Shown here one piece after another: positions 25,147-32,784 of a stretch of DNA of 64,000 nucleotides. Below the pieces are notes generated by a model. That model was given only the letters and a program-made list of their open reading frames with translations. It had not been told where the DNA came from and made no database searches. Origin of the DNA: Collinsella sp. (lineage in GTDB: Bacteria > Actinomycetota > Coriobacteriia > Coriobacteriales > Coriobacteriaceae). Location: positions 58,460 through 122,459 of the forward strand of contig DXMK01000005.1 of the NCBI GenBank assembly GCA_019414245.1. Reading direction: 5' to 3'. The first letter of the stretch is position 1. Every line of letters begins with the position of its first letter. Position numbers and translations under genes: made by a program.

Positions 25147-26953
25147 GTGCCTCGCCTCCTTCCTGGGTCTGAGCTTGTGTTGCGGATGCCTCGGTGTCGG
25201 CTTCGACGGCCTCTTCGCCCTCGGCAGACATCTTGTTCTGCGAGGTGAAGGTCTCGCGGTAGATCTCGCTCGTCTTGAGCAGCTCGTCATGGTTGCCGAT
25301 CTGCGCGATACGGCCACCCTCCATGACGATGATGCGGTCTGCGTCCTGCACGGAGCTGATGCGCTGGGCGATGATGAGCTTGGTCGTGTTGGGCAGATAG
25401 CTTGCCAACCCTGCGCGAATCTTGGCGTCGGTCTTGGTGTCGACGGCGCTGGTGGAGTCGTCCAGGATTAAGATCTTGGGGCGACGCAGCAGGGCACGCG
25501 CAATGCACAGGCGCTGCTTCTGACCGCCGGAAACATTGGAGCCGCCCTGTTCGATCCAGGTGTCATAGCCCTTGGGGAAGCCATCGACAAACTCATCGGC
25601 GCAGGCCAGATGTGCCGCCTCGCGGACTTCCTCGTCGGTGGCGTTCGGGTCGCCCCAGCGCAGGTTCTCGGCAATGGTGCCGCTAAACAGCACGTTTTTC
25701 TGTAGCACCATGGCCACTTGGTGGCGCAGCGCGTCCAGGTCGTAGTCGCGTACGTCCATGCCGCCCACGCGCACGGTGCCTTCGGTGGCGTCGTACAGAC
25801 GGGCGATGAGGTTTACAAGCGTGGACTTGGCCGAGCCGGTACCGCCGATGATGCCGATGGTCTCGCCGCTCTTAATGTGCAGGTCGATATCGTCGAGCGC
25901 CTGGCGCTTCGCATGCGCGGAATACTTAAAGCTCACGTGGTCAAAGTCGATGGAACCGTCGGCAACCTCGAGCACGGGCTCGGCGGGATCGGCGATCGTG
26001 GGCTCGGCGGCCAGCACCTCGGTAATGCGGTGCGCCGATTCGTCGGCCATGGTCACCATGACAAAGATCATCGACAGCTGCATCAGGCTCATGAGGATCG
26101 CGAAGCCATAGGTAAAGATCGAGGAGAGCTGGCCCACGTCGAACAGCGTGCCCTGGCTCGTGATGATGAGCTTGGATCCCAGGTAGATGATGACGACAAA
26201 TGCGCCGTTGACGCAGATATTCATCATGGGGTTGTTAAAGGCGAGTAGCTTCTCGGCGCGGGTGAAGTCCATCTGGACGTCGCGCGCGGCGGTCGCGAAC
26301 TTCTCCTTCTCAAAGTCTTCGCGCACGTAGCTCTTAACCACGCGCATGCCGGTGACGTTTTCCTCGACGGACTCGTTAAGGGCATCGTACTTGTGGAACA
26401 CGCGCGAGAAGATGGGGCGCACCTTAAAGATGATAAAGAACAGTCCAAAGCCCAGCAGCGGAATGATGACCAGGTAGACCATGGCAACGCTGCCGCCCAT
26501 GATAAATGCCATGGTAAAGGCGAAGATCAATACCAGCGGCGCGCGCACGGCGATGCGGATGATCATCATAAAGGCCTGCTGCACGTTGTTGATGTCGGTG
26601 GTCAGGCGCGTGACGAGCGAGGAGCTCGAGAACTCATCGATGTTGGCAAAGCTGAACGTCTGGATCTTGTAGAACAGGTCGTGACGCAGGTTCTTGGCGA
26701 AGCCGCAACTCGCATGGCTGCAGGTGACGCCGGCAGCGGCACCGAAAGCAAGCGACGTCAGCGCGATGAGCACCAAAAAGCCTGCGGTGGGAAGCATCTC
26801 GGCTACGGTGGCGCCGTCTTTGATGGCGTCGATCAGGTTGGCGGTGATAAATGGAATCAGCATCTCGCAGAGCACCTCGCCAAGTACGAGCAACGGCGTG
26901 GCAACGGTGACTTTCATATAGTCGCGGATGCTGCCCATGAGGGTTTTAATCAT
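25139..26953 (-). CDS. ABC exporter half-transporter, first subunit
   Basis: Fused membrane/ATPase ABC exporter, 604 aa, with six helices, then Walker A GGTGSAKST (an Ala where GKST usually has Gly), signature VSGGQKQR, Walker B ILILDDSTSA with Asp instead of the usual catalytic Glu, and H-loop AQRIS with Gln before Arg. The Glu-to-Asp change marks the degenerate ATP site typical of heterodimeric exporters, so it should pair with the next gene. The ATG at 26953 overlaps the MarR stop (ATGATTAA). GGGAGGAA precedes the start. Confidence 0.93.
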   Translation of the reverse strand: MIKTLMGSIRDYMKVTVATPLLVLGEVLCEMLIPFITANLIDAIKDGATVAEMLPTAGFLVLIALTSLAFGAAAGVTCSHASCGFAKNLRHDLFYKIQTFSFANIDEFSSSSLVTRLTTDINNVQQAFMMIIRIAVRAPLVLIFAFTMAFIMGGSVAMVYLVIIPLLGFGLFFIIFKVRPIFSRVFHKYDALNESVEENVTGMRVVKSYVREDFEKEKFATAARDVQMDFTRAEKLLAFNNPMMNICVNGAFVVIIYLGSKLIITSQGTLFDVGQLSSIFTYGFAILMSLMQLSMIFVMVTMADESAHRITEVLAAEPTIADPAEPVLEVADGSIDFDHVSFKYSAHAKRQALDDIDLHIKSGETIGIIGGTGSAKSTLVNLIARLYDATEGTVRVGGMDVRDYDLDALRHQVAMVLQKNVLFSGTIAENLRWGDPNATDEEVREAAHLACADEFVDGFPKGYDTWIEQGGSNVSGGQKQRLCIARALLRRPKILILDDSTSAVDTKTDAKIRAGLASYLPNTTKLIIAQRISSVQDADRIIVMEGGRIAQIGNHDELLKTSEIYRETFTSQNKMSAEGEEAVEADTEASATQAQTQEGGEAHE

Positions 26954-27449
26954 CCAGTTCCTCCCAAGTTTTGCGGATTTTCTCGAGCATTTCGGCGAGC
27001 TGCTCACGCTCGTCGTGGGTGAGGGCGCTAAAGGCCTGCTCTCTAAAGCGAATGCGGGCGGCCTGGTCGATGCGGGCGTTTTCCCGGCCGGTTTCGGTCA
27101 GGCGAATGGTGAGTTGCCGTCGATCCTTGGGGTTACGGCTGCGCTCAATGAGGCCGTTGACCTCGAGCTTGGACAGGATCTCGGAAAGCGACCCCGGCTT
27201 GAGGTCAAAGTGCATGCCGAGTTCCTGCTGCGACATCTCGCTGCCGGGCTGCTTGGCCAGCAGGCAGATGATGGGCGCCTTGCCGGATACGCCTCCGCCA
27301 TGAAAGTGCATGTAATGGCCGCAAAAGCCCAGACCGCTCAGGATGCGCTTGGCGAGTTTGTCTTCGGCGCTGACCGCTTCGGGTATGTCTACCGGTTGCG
27401 ACGGGTCACCGCCGGGCTCATGTGGAAGGACGAGTGGTTCAACACACAT
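26946..27449 (-). CDS. MarR-family transcriptional regulator
   Basis: MarR-type winged-helix regulator, 167 aa, first gene of the ABC exporter operon. The recognition region reads LGMHFDLKPGSLSEILSKLE followed by the wing GLIERSRNPKDRRQLTIRLT, with the characteristic DxR. The N-terminal ~50 residues are an extra segment. A perfect 9-bp inverted repeat overlapping the operon's -10 region (27471-27506) is the likely binding site, giving autorepression released by an exporter substrate. GGAG lies 12 nt before the ATG, a rather long spacing. Confidence 0.92.
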   Translation of the reverse strand: MCVEPLVLPHEPGGDPSQPVDIPEAVSAEDKLAKRILSGLGFCGHYMHFHGGGVSGKAPIICLLAKQPGSEMSQQELGMHFDLKPGSLSEILSKLEVNGLIERSRNPKDRRQLTIRLTETGRENARIDQAARIRFREQAFSALTHDEREQLAEMLEKIRKTWEELDD

Positions 27450-27470
27450 ATCTAAGCTTCGCTCCTTTCT

Positions 27471-27533
27471 TTAGTTAGGTAGTGGAATTGTTTTGTGCCT
27501 AACTAATCTAGGAGCATAAGAAATCAATGTCAA
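27471..27533 (-). promoter_or_regulatory. Promoter and MarR operator of the exporter operon
   Basis: On the minus strand a consensus -35 TTGACA (27528-27533) is followed by a 17-bp spacer and -10 TAGATT (27505-27510). A perfect inverted repeat TTAGTTAGG (27471-27479) / CCTAACTAA (27498-27506) overlaps the -10 and start region with an 18-bp gap. The layout fits steric repression by the MarR protein encoded immediately downstream. Confidence 0.75.
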
Positions 27534-27550
27534 GGTACCAAACTTATTAA

Positions 27551-27720
27551 GTTACGGAGTTTTGCCAAACGCCGTAACCGCTCGACGCTGCAAACGTTCC
27601 TAAGCGGCAATCTGGCGTTCAATCGTCGGGCATGGCCACAAGGCCTATGCCCTCCTCTTTCACGCCACCTTGCTCGCTTAGGAACGTTTTCGCTGTCCGT
27701 CCTCAACCTGTGATTCCGCC
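27551..27720 (+). ncRNA. Structured intergenic element, copy A
   Basis: P1 hairpin GTTACGGAGTTT / AAACGCCGTAAC (27551-27578); linker GACGCTGC; P2 AAACGTTCCTAAGCG (27592-27606) with perfect complement 27675-27689; P2b TGGCGT (27613-27618) / ACGCCA (27662-27667); P3 GGGCATGGCC / GGCCTATGCCC (27628-27652) with loop ACAA; tail TTTTCGCTG..CTCAACCTG. Stem sequences differ from copies B, C and D but pairing is kept. It lies between the divergent MarR operon and the pyridoxamine kinase gene, unlike other copies, which lie after genes. Confidence 0.7.
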
Positions 27721-27749
27721 ACGGTCCGTTTCGGTGCATGCAATCCCTT

Positions 27750-27779
27750 GGGGACGGAGGAAAAGGGATCATTTTCCGT
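27750..27779. repeat. GGGGACGGAGGAAAA repeat with small hairpin
   Basis: A 24-bp block starting GGGGACGGAGGAAAAGGG at 27750-27773 matches 46474-46497, inside the M20 peptidase gene, at 23 of 24 positions. Here it continues into a GGAAAA / TTTTCC hairpin. It lies in the leader of the pyridoxamine kinase gene. Confidence 0.6.
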
Positions 27780-27896
27780 AACCTTTCCGCAACAATTTGC
27801 CCTTCGCACTGCTCGACTCCGCTCGCAACGTCCCCTGCGCTACACTTAGTTGCACTGTGGCGCCGTTGCGCCGCGCCCGATCCAAGGGGGACACTC

Positions 27897-28721
27897 ATGA
27901 AGAATACTCAGCTGCTGCTGATCAACGATATGTGCGGCTACGGCAAGGTCGCGCTTTCCGCCATGCTGCCGGTGCTGTCGCACATGGGCTACCGTATCCA
28001 TAACCTGCCGACGGCGCTCGTTTCCGATACGCTCAACTACCCCAAGTTCTACATCCACGACACCACCGAGTACGTGCGTCAAAGCCTCGCTATCTGGGAG
28101 GAGCTCGGCTTTGAGTTCGACGCCATCTCGACCGGCTTTATCGTGACCGAGGAAGAGACGCGTATCATCTCGGACTTTTGCCACCGCCGCGCGCAAAAGG
28201 GCACCAAGGTGTTCGTCGATCCCATCATGGGCGACAACGGCAAGCTCTATGCGGGCGTGCCCGAGTCGACCATCGGACTCATGCGCAGCCTGGTCGAGTG
28301 CGCCGACTACGCGGTGCCCAACTATACCGAGGCGTGCCTGCTCACCGATACGCCTATCGCCGAAGAGATTACGGCCGATGAGGCCCGCGCGCTCGTGGAC
28401 GCTATGCTCGCGTTGGGCACCAAGTCGGTTGTCATTACGAGTGCAAAGGTCGATGGGGCGAGTGCCGTCGTCGGTTACGATCATGTGGCGGGGGAGTACT
28501 TTGAGATTCCGTTTGAGCTGATCCCGGTGTACTTCCCGGGCACGGGCGATACGTTCTCGGCCGTGTTGATGGGTCGCGTGATGAGCGGTTGGAGTCTGCA
28601 GCGCGCGACGGCCGATGCCATGCGTGTGGTGGCTGAGCTTATCGAGCGCAATGCCGACCAAGAGGACAAATCGGCCGGCCTTCCCATCGAGGCCTGCCTG
28701 GATGTGATCGACCATGAGTAA
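27897..28721 (+). CDS. Pyridoxamine/pyridoxal kinase
   Basis: PfkB/ribokinase-fold B6 vitamer kinase, 274 aa, making pyridoxamine or pyridoxal 5'-phosphate in the salvage pathway. The N-terminal NDMCGYGKVALS is characteristic of the PdxY-like group; the middle has VDPIMGDNGKLY and PNYTEACLLT; the catalytic base and anion hole are in FPGTGDTFSAVL (Asp). The ATG at 27897 follows AAGGGGGAC; the longer frame upstream has no site. The next gene overlaps by 8 bp through ATGAGTAA. Confidence 0.92.
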   Translation: MKNTQLLLINDMCGYGKVALSAMLPVLSHMGYRIHNLPTALVSDTLNYPKFYIHDTTEYVRQSLAIWEELGFEFDAISTGFIVTEEETRIISDFCHRRAQKGTKVFVDPIMGDNGKLYAGVPESTIGLMRSLVECADYAVPNYTEACLLTDTPIAEEITADEARALVDAMLALGTKSVVITSAKVDGASAVVGYDHVAGEYFEIPFELIPVYFPGTGDTFSAVLMGRVMSGWSLQRATADAMRVVAELIERNADQEDKSAGLPIEACLDVIDHE

Positions 28722-29043
28722 TGCTGGCGAGGGCGGCATCAAGCCTGCGGGCGATAACAAGCCGCTCGGCGCGCCGCGTGGCAAGCGTCCGCGTATCCGC
28801 GTGAGCTGCGTGGACCAGCTGGGTGCGTGCCGCTGCCACCATGGTCACAAGCCGGGCGACGTTTTTGACTTCGACCGAGACCGCGGCAAGATGTGCGCCA
28901 TGGCCTGCCATGTGGGCTTGCCCTATATCGATATCCTGCGCTATGGCGGAACCGTGCCTGGCAACGAGCCCGGCACGGCAAAGTTCTGCTGCCCCGAGGT
29001 CGATACACTGAACGTCTGGCTTGCCGAGATCGTTGACGAGTAG
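28714..29043 (+). CDS. TIGR04076-like cysteine-rich protein
   Basis: A 109-aa protein of unknown function. After a basic, disordered-looking N-terminus (~27 aa) the core carries the pattern HKPGDVFDF, MCAMACHVGLPYIDILRYGG and TAKFCCPEVD that I associate with the TIGR04076 family, with several conserved Cys that could bind a metal. Its ATG overlaps the kinase stop (ATGAGTAA), so it is translationally coupled to B6 salvage; whether that is functional linkage is unknown. Confidence 0.75.
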   Translation: MSNAGEGGIKPAGDNKPLGAPRGKRPRIRVSCVDQLGACRCHHGHKPGDVFDFDRDRGKMCAMACHVGLPYIDILRYGGTVPGNEPGTAKFCCPEVDTLNVWLAEIVDE

Positions 29044-29051
29044 TCGAGCGC

Positions 29052-29084
29052 AATGTGGCAAAGGGACAGCCCCTTTGCCACATT
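29052..29084. repeat. REP-like hairpin, TGTGACAAAGGG family
   Basis: Arms AATGTGGCAAAGGG (29052-29065) and CCCTTTGCCACATT (29071-29084) are perfect 14-bp complements around a 5-nt loop. It follows the TIGR04076 gene by 8 bp and may serve as its terminator. Confidence 0.8.
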
Positions 29085-29111
29085 CGCCGGTGGCGCCCCT
29101 TCTTTTGCTTA

Positions 29112-29205
29112 TAATCTCAAATCTCTGCATTTCATTTGATTTTAAGTTCTATAAATTCTGCGTTTCATCGATAATCAAGCGTATAAAACTTTGCATTTCA
29201 TTCGA
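29112..29205 (+). promoter_or_regulatory. Three direct repeats upstream of a DUF4143 ATPase gene
   Basis: CTGCATTTCATTTGAT (29124), CTGCGTTTCATCGAT (29158) and TTGCATTTCATTCGAT (29190) repeat every 32-34 bp, about three helical turns. Each is preceded by an A/T-rich ATAA or TATAAA stretch. The block ends ~20 bp before the ATPase start and is clearly AT-richer than its surroundings. It is a candidate cooperative operator or repeated promoter. Confidence 0.5.
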
Positions 29206-29225
29206 TGACGCTGAGGGGAGAGCCT

Positions 29226-30587
29226 ATGCTGCGCAGGAAAATAGCGGCAGAGCTGGAGCGTTGGCTGAAGTCTGCCGAGCAAAAGGCCTTATTCATTACG
29301 GGTTCTCGCCAGATTGGCAAAAGCTATTCGATTCGCGCATTTGGCAAAGCCAACCATGCAACCTACATCGAGTTTAACCTCATGGAAAATCGCCAGGCAA
29401 AAGATGCTCTTCTCGAGGCGCGGGATGCCGATGATTTCATCAGCAGGGTGACGCTTCTTTCGGGAAAGTCGATTGCACCAGGCAAAACGCTCGTGTTTAT
29501 CGATGAGGTCCAAGAGGCCCCCGACATCATGACGATGGCAAAGTTCCTTGTTGAGGACGGGAGGTGCCGCTGGGCGTTTTCGGGGTCAATGCTCGGGACT
29601 CAGTTCAAGGGCGTCAGGTCCTATCCCGTGGGGTATGTTCACGAGCTTAGGATGTTCCCGCTCGATTTTGAGGAGTTTTGCTGGGCAATCGGGGTGAGCG
29701 AGGGGGCTCGCCAAACGATACGTGACGCGTGTATCAGCGAGAGGCCCATTCCTGATTACATTCATGACGCGATGATGGCAAACTTCAGGACCTATACCGT
29801 TGTCGGCGGAATGCCGGAGGTCGTGCAGCGTTTCCTTGACACGCAGGGCGACCTTGCCTCTGTTCGTCAGCTACAGTCCGAGCTCAACGAACAGTACCGA
29901 CGGGATATTTCCAAGTATGCAAGCGGGCGTGCCCTTCAGGTGCAGAGCATCTACGATCAGCTCCCCATTATGCTTGAGGGCGAACACAAGCGTTTCGTGC
30001 TCAATTCCATTGACCCCAAGGCGCATTATGAGAAGTACCAGCGAGATTTTGTCTGGCTTGTCGATGCCGGCGTTGCTCTCAAAGCCGATATCGTAACCGA
30101 GCCAAAGTCGCCCCTGCTCAAGACGGCACGGCCATCGCAGTTCAAGCTATACCAATCGGATACGGGCATGTTGATGGCGCGCTACCCCGTTGGAGTCGCC
30201 CAAGCGGCGTATCTTGATAGCAAGGAGCCCAATCTGGGCGGCATTTACGAAAACGTGGTGGCCCAGCAGCTGGCTGCCCAAAATCGCCAGCTTTACTACT
30301 ATCAGACAAAAAAGCGCGGTGAAGTGGACTTTGTGGTCGATGGACCGGATGGGACGGCTGTTCCGATCGAGGTTAAATCGGGCTCCTATTACCACGCGCA
30401 CGCTGCGCTCGGTCATGTGCTTGATACGGCTGAATATGGCGTAAGGCTCGGGATTGTTTTCTCGAAAGGCAACGTTGAGCGCAACGGAGCGGTTCTCTAT
30501 TTGCCGCTATATGCGACCTGGGCCCTTTCGGATGTTTTGGGCGACTTCTGTGCCAAGGGGATTAAGCTGGAGGTCAAGCCGGTCTAG
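29226..30587 (+). CDS. AAA ATPase with DUF4143 C-terminal domain (1)
   Basis: 453-aa P-loop ATPase of unknown function. Walker A ITGSRQIGKSYSIRAF near residue 25, Walker B LVFIDEVQEAPD and sensor-like WAFSGSM. The DUF4143 region follows (GGIYENVVAQQLAAQ) and ends with a PD-(D/E)XK-like pattern: Glu in ENVV, Asp in GEVDFVV and E-x-K in PIEVKSG. I chose the second ATG (29226), which has GAGGGGAG upstream. It is somewhat AT-richer than its neighbours and is paired across the phosphatase gene with a similar ATPase at 31219, suggesting acquired, paralogous genes. Confidence 0.85.
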   Translation: MLRRKIAAELERWLKSAEQKALFITGSRQIGKSYSIRAFGKANHATYIEFNLMENRQAKDALLEARDADDFISRVTLLSGKSIAPGKTLVFIDEVQEAPDIMTMAKFLVEDGRCRWAFSGSMLGTQFKGVRSYPVGYVHELRMFPLDFEEFCWAIGVSEGARQTIRDACISERPIPDYIHDAMMANFRTYTVVGGMPEVVQRFLDTQGDLASVRQLQSELNEQYRRDISKYASGRALQVQSIYDQLPIMLEGEHKRFVLNSIDPKAHYEKYQRDFVWLVDAGVALKADIVTEPKSPLLKTARPSQFKLYQSDTGMLMARYPVGVAQAAYLDSKEPNLGGIYENVVAQQLAAQNRQLYYYQTKKRGEVDFVVDGPDGTAVPIEVKSGSYYHAHAALGHVLDTAEYGVRLGIVFSKGNVERNGAVLYLPLYATWALSDVLGDFCAKGIKLEVKPV

Positions 30588-30599
30588 GGCCGGTCCCGG

Positions 30600-30630
30600 A
30601 TGTGACAAAGGGGCAGTCCCTTTGTCACAT
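30600..30630. repeat. REP-like hairpin, TGTGACAAAGGG family
   Basis: Arms ATGTGACAAAGGG (30600-30612) and CCCTTTGTCACAT (30618-30630) pair perfectly with loop GCAGT. It lies 12 bp after the first DUF4143 ATPase gene. Confidence 0.85.
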
Positions 30631-30634
30631 TCAT

Positions 30635-30698
30635 GAGCGTTGATTTTCTCCCGTATAGAGCGCACTTGAACGCTCAAAGTGGGAGAAAATCTACGCTC
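30635..30698. terminator. GATTTTCTCCC hairpin between convergent genes
   Basis: Arms GAGCGTTGATTTTCTCCC and GGGAGAAAATCTACGCTC pair with a two-base mismatch around a ~28-nt loop that holds a partial GAGCG repeat. It lies between the convergent DUF4143 ATPase and phosphatase genes and may terminate both. Confidence 0.6.
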
Positions 30699-30735
30699 GA
30701 TTTATGCCGTGGGCGCGGTTCGTGCGCCCACGAAC

Positions 30736-31185
30736 CTACAGCTGCTCGAGCATAGCGGTGCAACCGGCGAGCACATCGCGGTAGGTGGCATCGAAATTGC
30801 CGGTGTACCAGGGGTCGGCCACGTCGCCGGGACACTCGGTCCAATCGAGCAAGCGCGTAATCTTTCCGTCGGGGCCTGCGTCGCCAAAGATGCGACGCAG
30901 GCCCCGCGCGTTCTCAGCATCCATATAGACAATGTGATCCCAGTCGCCATACTCCGCGCGACGCACCTGGCGGGCACGGTGCGCAACGACGGGAATCCCG
31001 ACTTCGCGCAGCTTGGCGACCGTGCCATGATGCGGCGGGTTGCCGATCTCCTCAGTTGAGGTCGCAGCGGAGTCAATGACAAACTCGCCCGCGCGCCCGG
31101 CGCGCCGCACCAGCTCGGTAAACACGGACTCAGCCATCGTCGAGCGACAGATATTTCCATAGCAGATAAAAAGAATGCGTTGCAT
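30736..31185 (-). CDS. Low-molecular-weight protein-tyrosine phosphatase
   Basis: 149-aa phosphatase. The P-loop CYGNICRS near residue 9 is the C-x5-R signature (catalytic Cys and Arg present), and the general-acid loop is ADPWYTG. Length and order match the LMW-PTP family, which removes phosphate from tyrosine, often in capsule or stress regulation. GGAAG lies just upstream of the ATG. No tyrosine kinase is in the window. Confidence 0.93.
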   Translation of the reverse strand: MQRILFICYGNICRSTMAESVFTELVRRAGRAGEFVIDSAATSTEEIGNPPHHGTVAKLREVGIPVVAHRARQVRRAEYGDWDHIVYMDAENARGLRRIFGDAGPDGKITRLLDWTECPGDVADPWYTGNFDATYRDVLAGCTAMLEQL

Positions 31186-31218
31186 GAGCGGCTTCCTTTC
31201 TAGGCGGTCGCGCAGGGC

Positions 31219-32589
31219 TTACAGACTGCTCTTGAGGCAGTTTGCTCCAATAAAGCCCGCTGCGTACAAGGGGAGGTGGCGCAGCTCGCGCCCGTCATCG
31301 GTTTCGCTGCGGGAAAAATTGTTCTCGGACAAAATGTAGGCATATGGCGATCGGGCTTTGTCCATAAACGACCCGAGGGTTCTCGCGCGCACGTTACGTG
31401 CGGACTTTACTTCGACGGGCACAATTTCCATACGGTCGGTCTGAAGTAAAAAATCGAGCTCGCCGGTCGTCTTCCAAGACGACGGCGGCACCCAGTAATA
31501 CGTCTGCAAGCTATTGCCCGAAAATGCTTGCATGACCGAGTTTTCCGCCAGGGCGCCTCGGAAGTCGGAAGATAGCGCTATGGCGGAATCCTCTTTGAGG
31601 TCGAGCCAGAGCCGCGGGTTGATGCCGAGTTTGTAGAACATGAGGCCGGTATCGAGAAGATAGACCTTAAAGAAACTTCCATCTTCGTCGTCGAAGGGAA
31701 CGAGGGGAGGCTCGATGCCTTCGGTCAGGCTGTTGACCGATATGATGCCGGCGCCTTCGAGCCAGTCGAGCGGCTCGATAAGCTTGGCGCGACGGCCTCC
31801 GCGTTCGACCTCGGAGTACTTGAATTTTTTTGTGGACGATCTCAGCAGCTGGGACGGAATGGAGCGCCAGACCTTGCGCGCCGCCACGCCGCTGATCCCG
31901 TTTTCGGGGTCGGTCATATCGGCGGTATAGGTCTCGTCGATTTCGCGCTGCTCGACGCGCGCATCCTCGATGGATAACGTCTTGCGATATGCGTTGACGG
32001 CGGCGGGCATGCCGCCCACGATCTGGTATCGATGAAACAGGCTGAGCGCGGCTTGGTGCGCGGCGTAGGTATCGAGCGTGCCGGCGTGGGTACGAATGGC
32101 ATTGGCCATCTGCTCCTCGTCGAGCGCCCAGAGAAACTCCTCGAACGACATAGGATGCATGGTCTCTTGACGAACGCCGCTGGGAAAAGGCAACTTGCGC
32201 TTGCGCGTGGCGACGCCGAGCTGACTGCCGGTCGCGCATATGCGCCAGCCCGAACCCGAAAAAAAGCGAAGCGAGTTGAGCGCCCGTTCGCAGAGCTGCA
32301 CCTCGTCAAACAGGATGAAGGCGGTTTCTTTGCGAATGGGGGTGCGTTTATAGTCTGAGATTCGCGCCACGATGGCGTTAACGTCGTCGGTGGGACAGTC
32401 GAACAGCGGAGCGATCAGCTCAAGATCGGTCTGAAAGTCGAGTTTGACAAACGCATCGCCGGCGATTCGTCTGCCGATTTCCTCGGCAACGTACGTTTTG
32501 CCTACGCGTCGCGCACCACGGATGAGGAGGGGGCGCGACGCGTCCTTTGTCGCCCATGATTCGATAACGGATTCGATTGATCTGCGCAT
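31219..32589 (-). CDS. AAA ATPase with DUF4143 C-terminal domain (2)
   Basis: 456-aa P-loop ATPase of unknown function. Walker A LIRGARRVGKTYVAEEI, Walker B AFILFDEVQLCERA and sensor-like ICATGSQLG. The DUF4143 half includes KVYLLDTGLMFYKLG and GALAENSVMQAF and ends with the PD-(D/E)XK-like GELDFLL and PVEVKSA. It has the same architecture as the 29226 gene but only modest sequence similarity. AAAGGTGG precedes the start. Its promoter carries a perfect 22-bp inverted repeat around a central palindrome (32604-32698). Confidence 0.85.
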   Translation of the reverse strand: MRRSIESVIESWATKDASRPLLIRGARRVGKTYVAEEIGRRIAGDAFVKLDFQTDLELIAPLFDCPTDDVNAIVARISDYKRTPIRKETAFILFDEVQLCERALNSLRFFSGSGWRICATGSQLGVATRKRKLPFPSGVRQETMHPMSFEEFLWALDEEQMANAIRTHAGTLDTYAAHQAALSLFHRYQIVGGMPAAVNAYRKTLSIEDARVEQREIDETYTADMTDPENGISGVAARKVWRSIPSQLLRSSTKKFKYSEVERGGRRAKLIEPLDWLEGAGIISVNSLTEGIEPPLVPFDDEDGSFFKVYLLDTGLMFYKLGINPRLWLDLKEDSAIALSSDFRGALAENSVMQAFSGNSLQTYYWVPPSSWKTTGELDFLLQTDRMEIVPVEVKSARNVRARTLGSFMDKARSPYAYILSENNFSRSETDDGRELRHLPLYAAGFIGANCLKSSL

Positions 32590-32603
32590 GGGGCCACCTT
32601 TCC

Positions 32604-32698
32604 AATTTCGTGTACTTCAGATACATAGTTTAGTACGATTTCATGTACTTGGAATACACGAAATAGTAGAAAAGTGTGTATCTGAAGTACACGAAATT
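32604..32698 (-). promoter_or_regulatory. Inverted-repeat operator of the second DUF4143 ATPase gene
   Basis: A 22-bp arm at 32604-32625 (begins AATTTCGTGTACTTC) and its exact reverse complement at 32677-32698 flank a 27-bp imperfect palindrome at 32638-32664 (ATTTCATGTACTT..). All three share the half-site GTACTT..ACGAAAT, so six half-sites face each other within 95 bp, starting 14 bp before the ATG. This looks like a cooperative operator, possibly autoregulatory. Confidence 0.65.
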
Positions 32699-32784
32699 GC
32701 ACTGCTGGAGCTTGCAGGCGGATAAACACTACTCGTATGGGACGGTTTTCACCGGTTGCTCGCCACCTTGGGCTATGTTCGCCC

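Noticed and set aside
32420..32729. Small proteins with repeated VHEI-type segments
   Set aside because: They are translations of the inverted-repeat operator of the DUF4143 ATPase gene and have no independent support.
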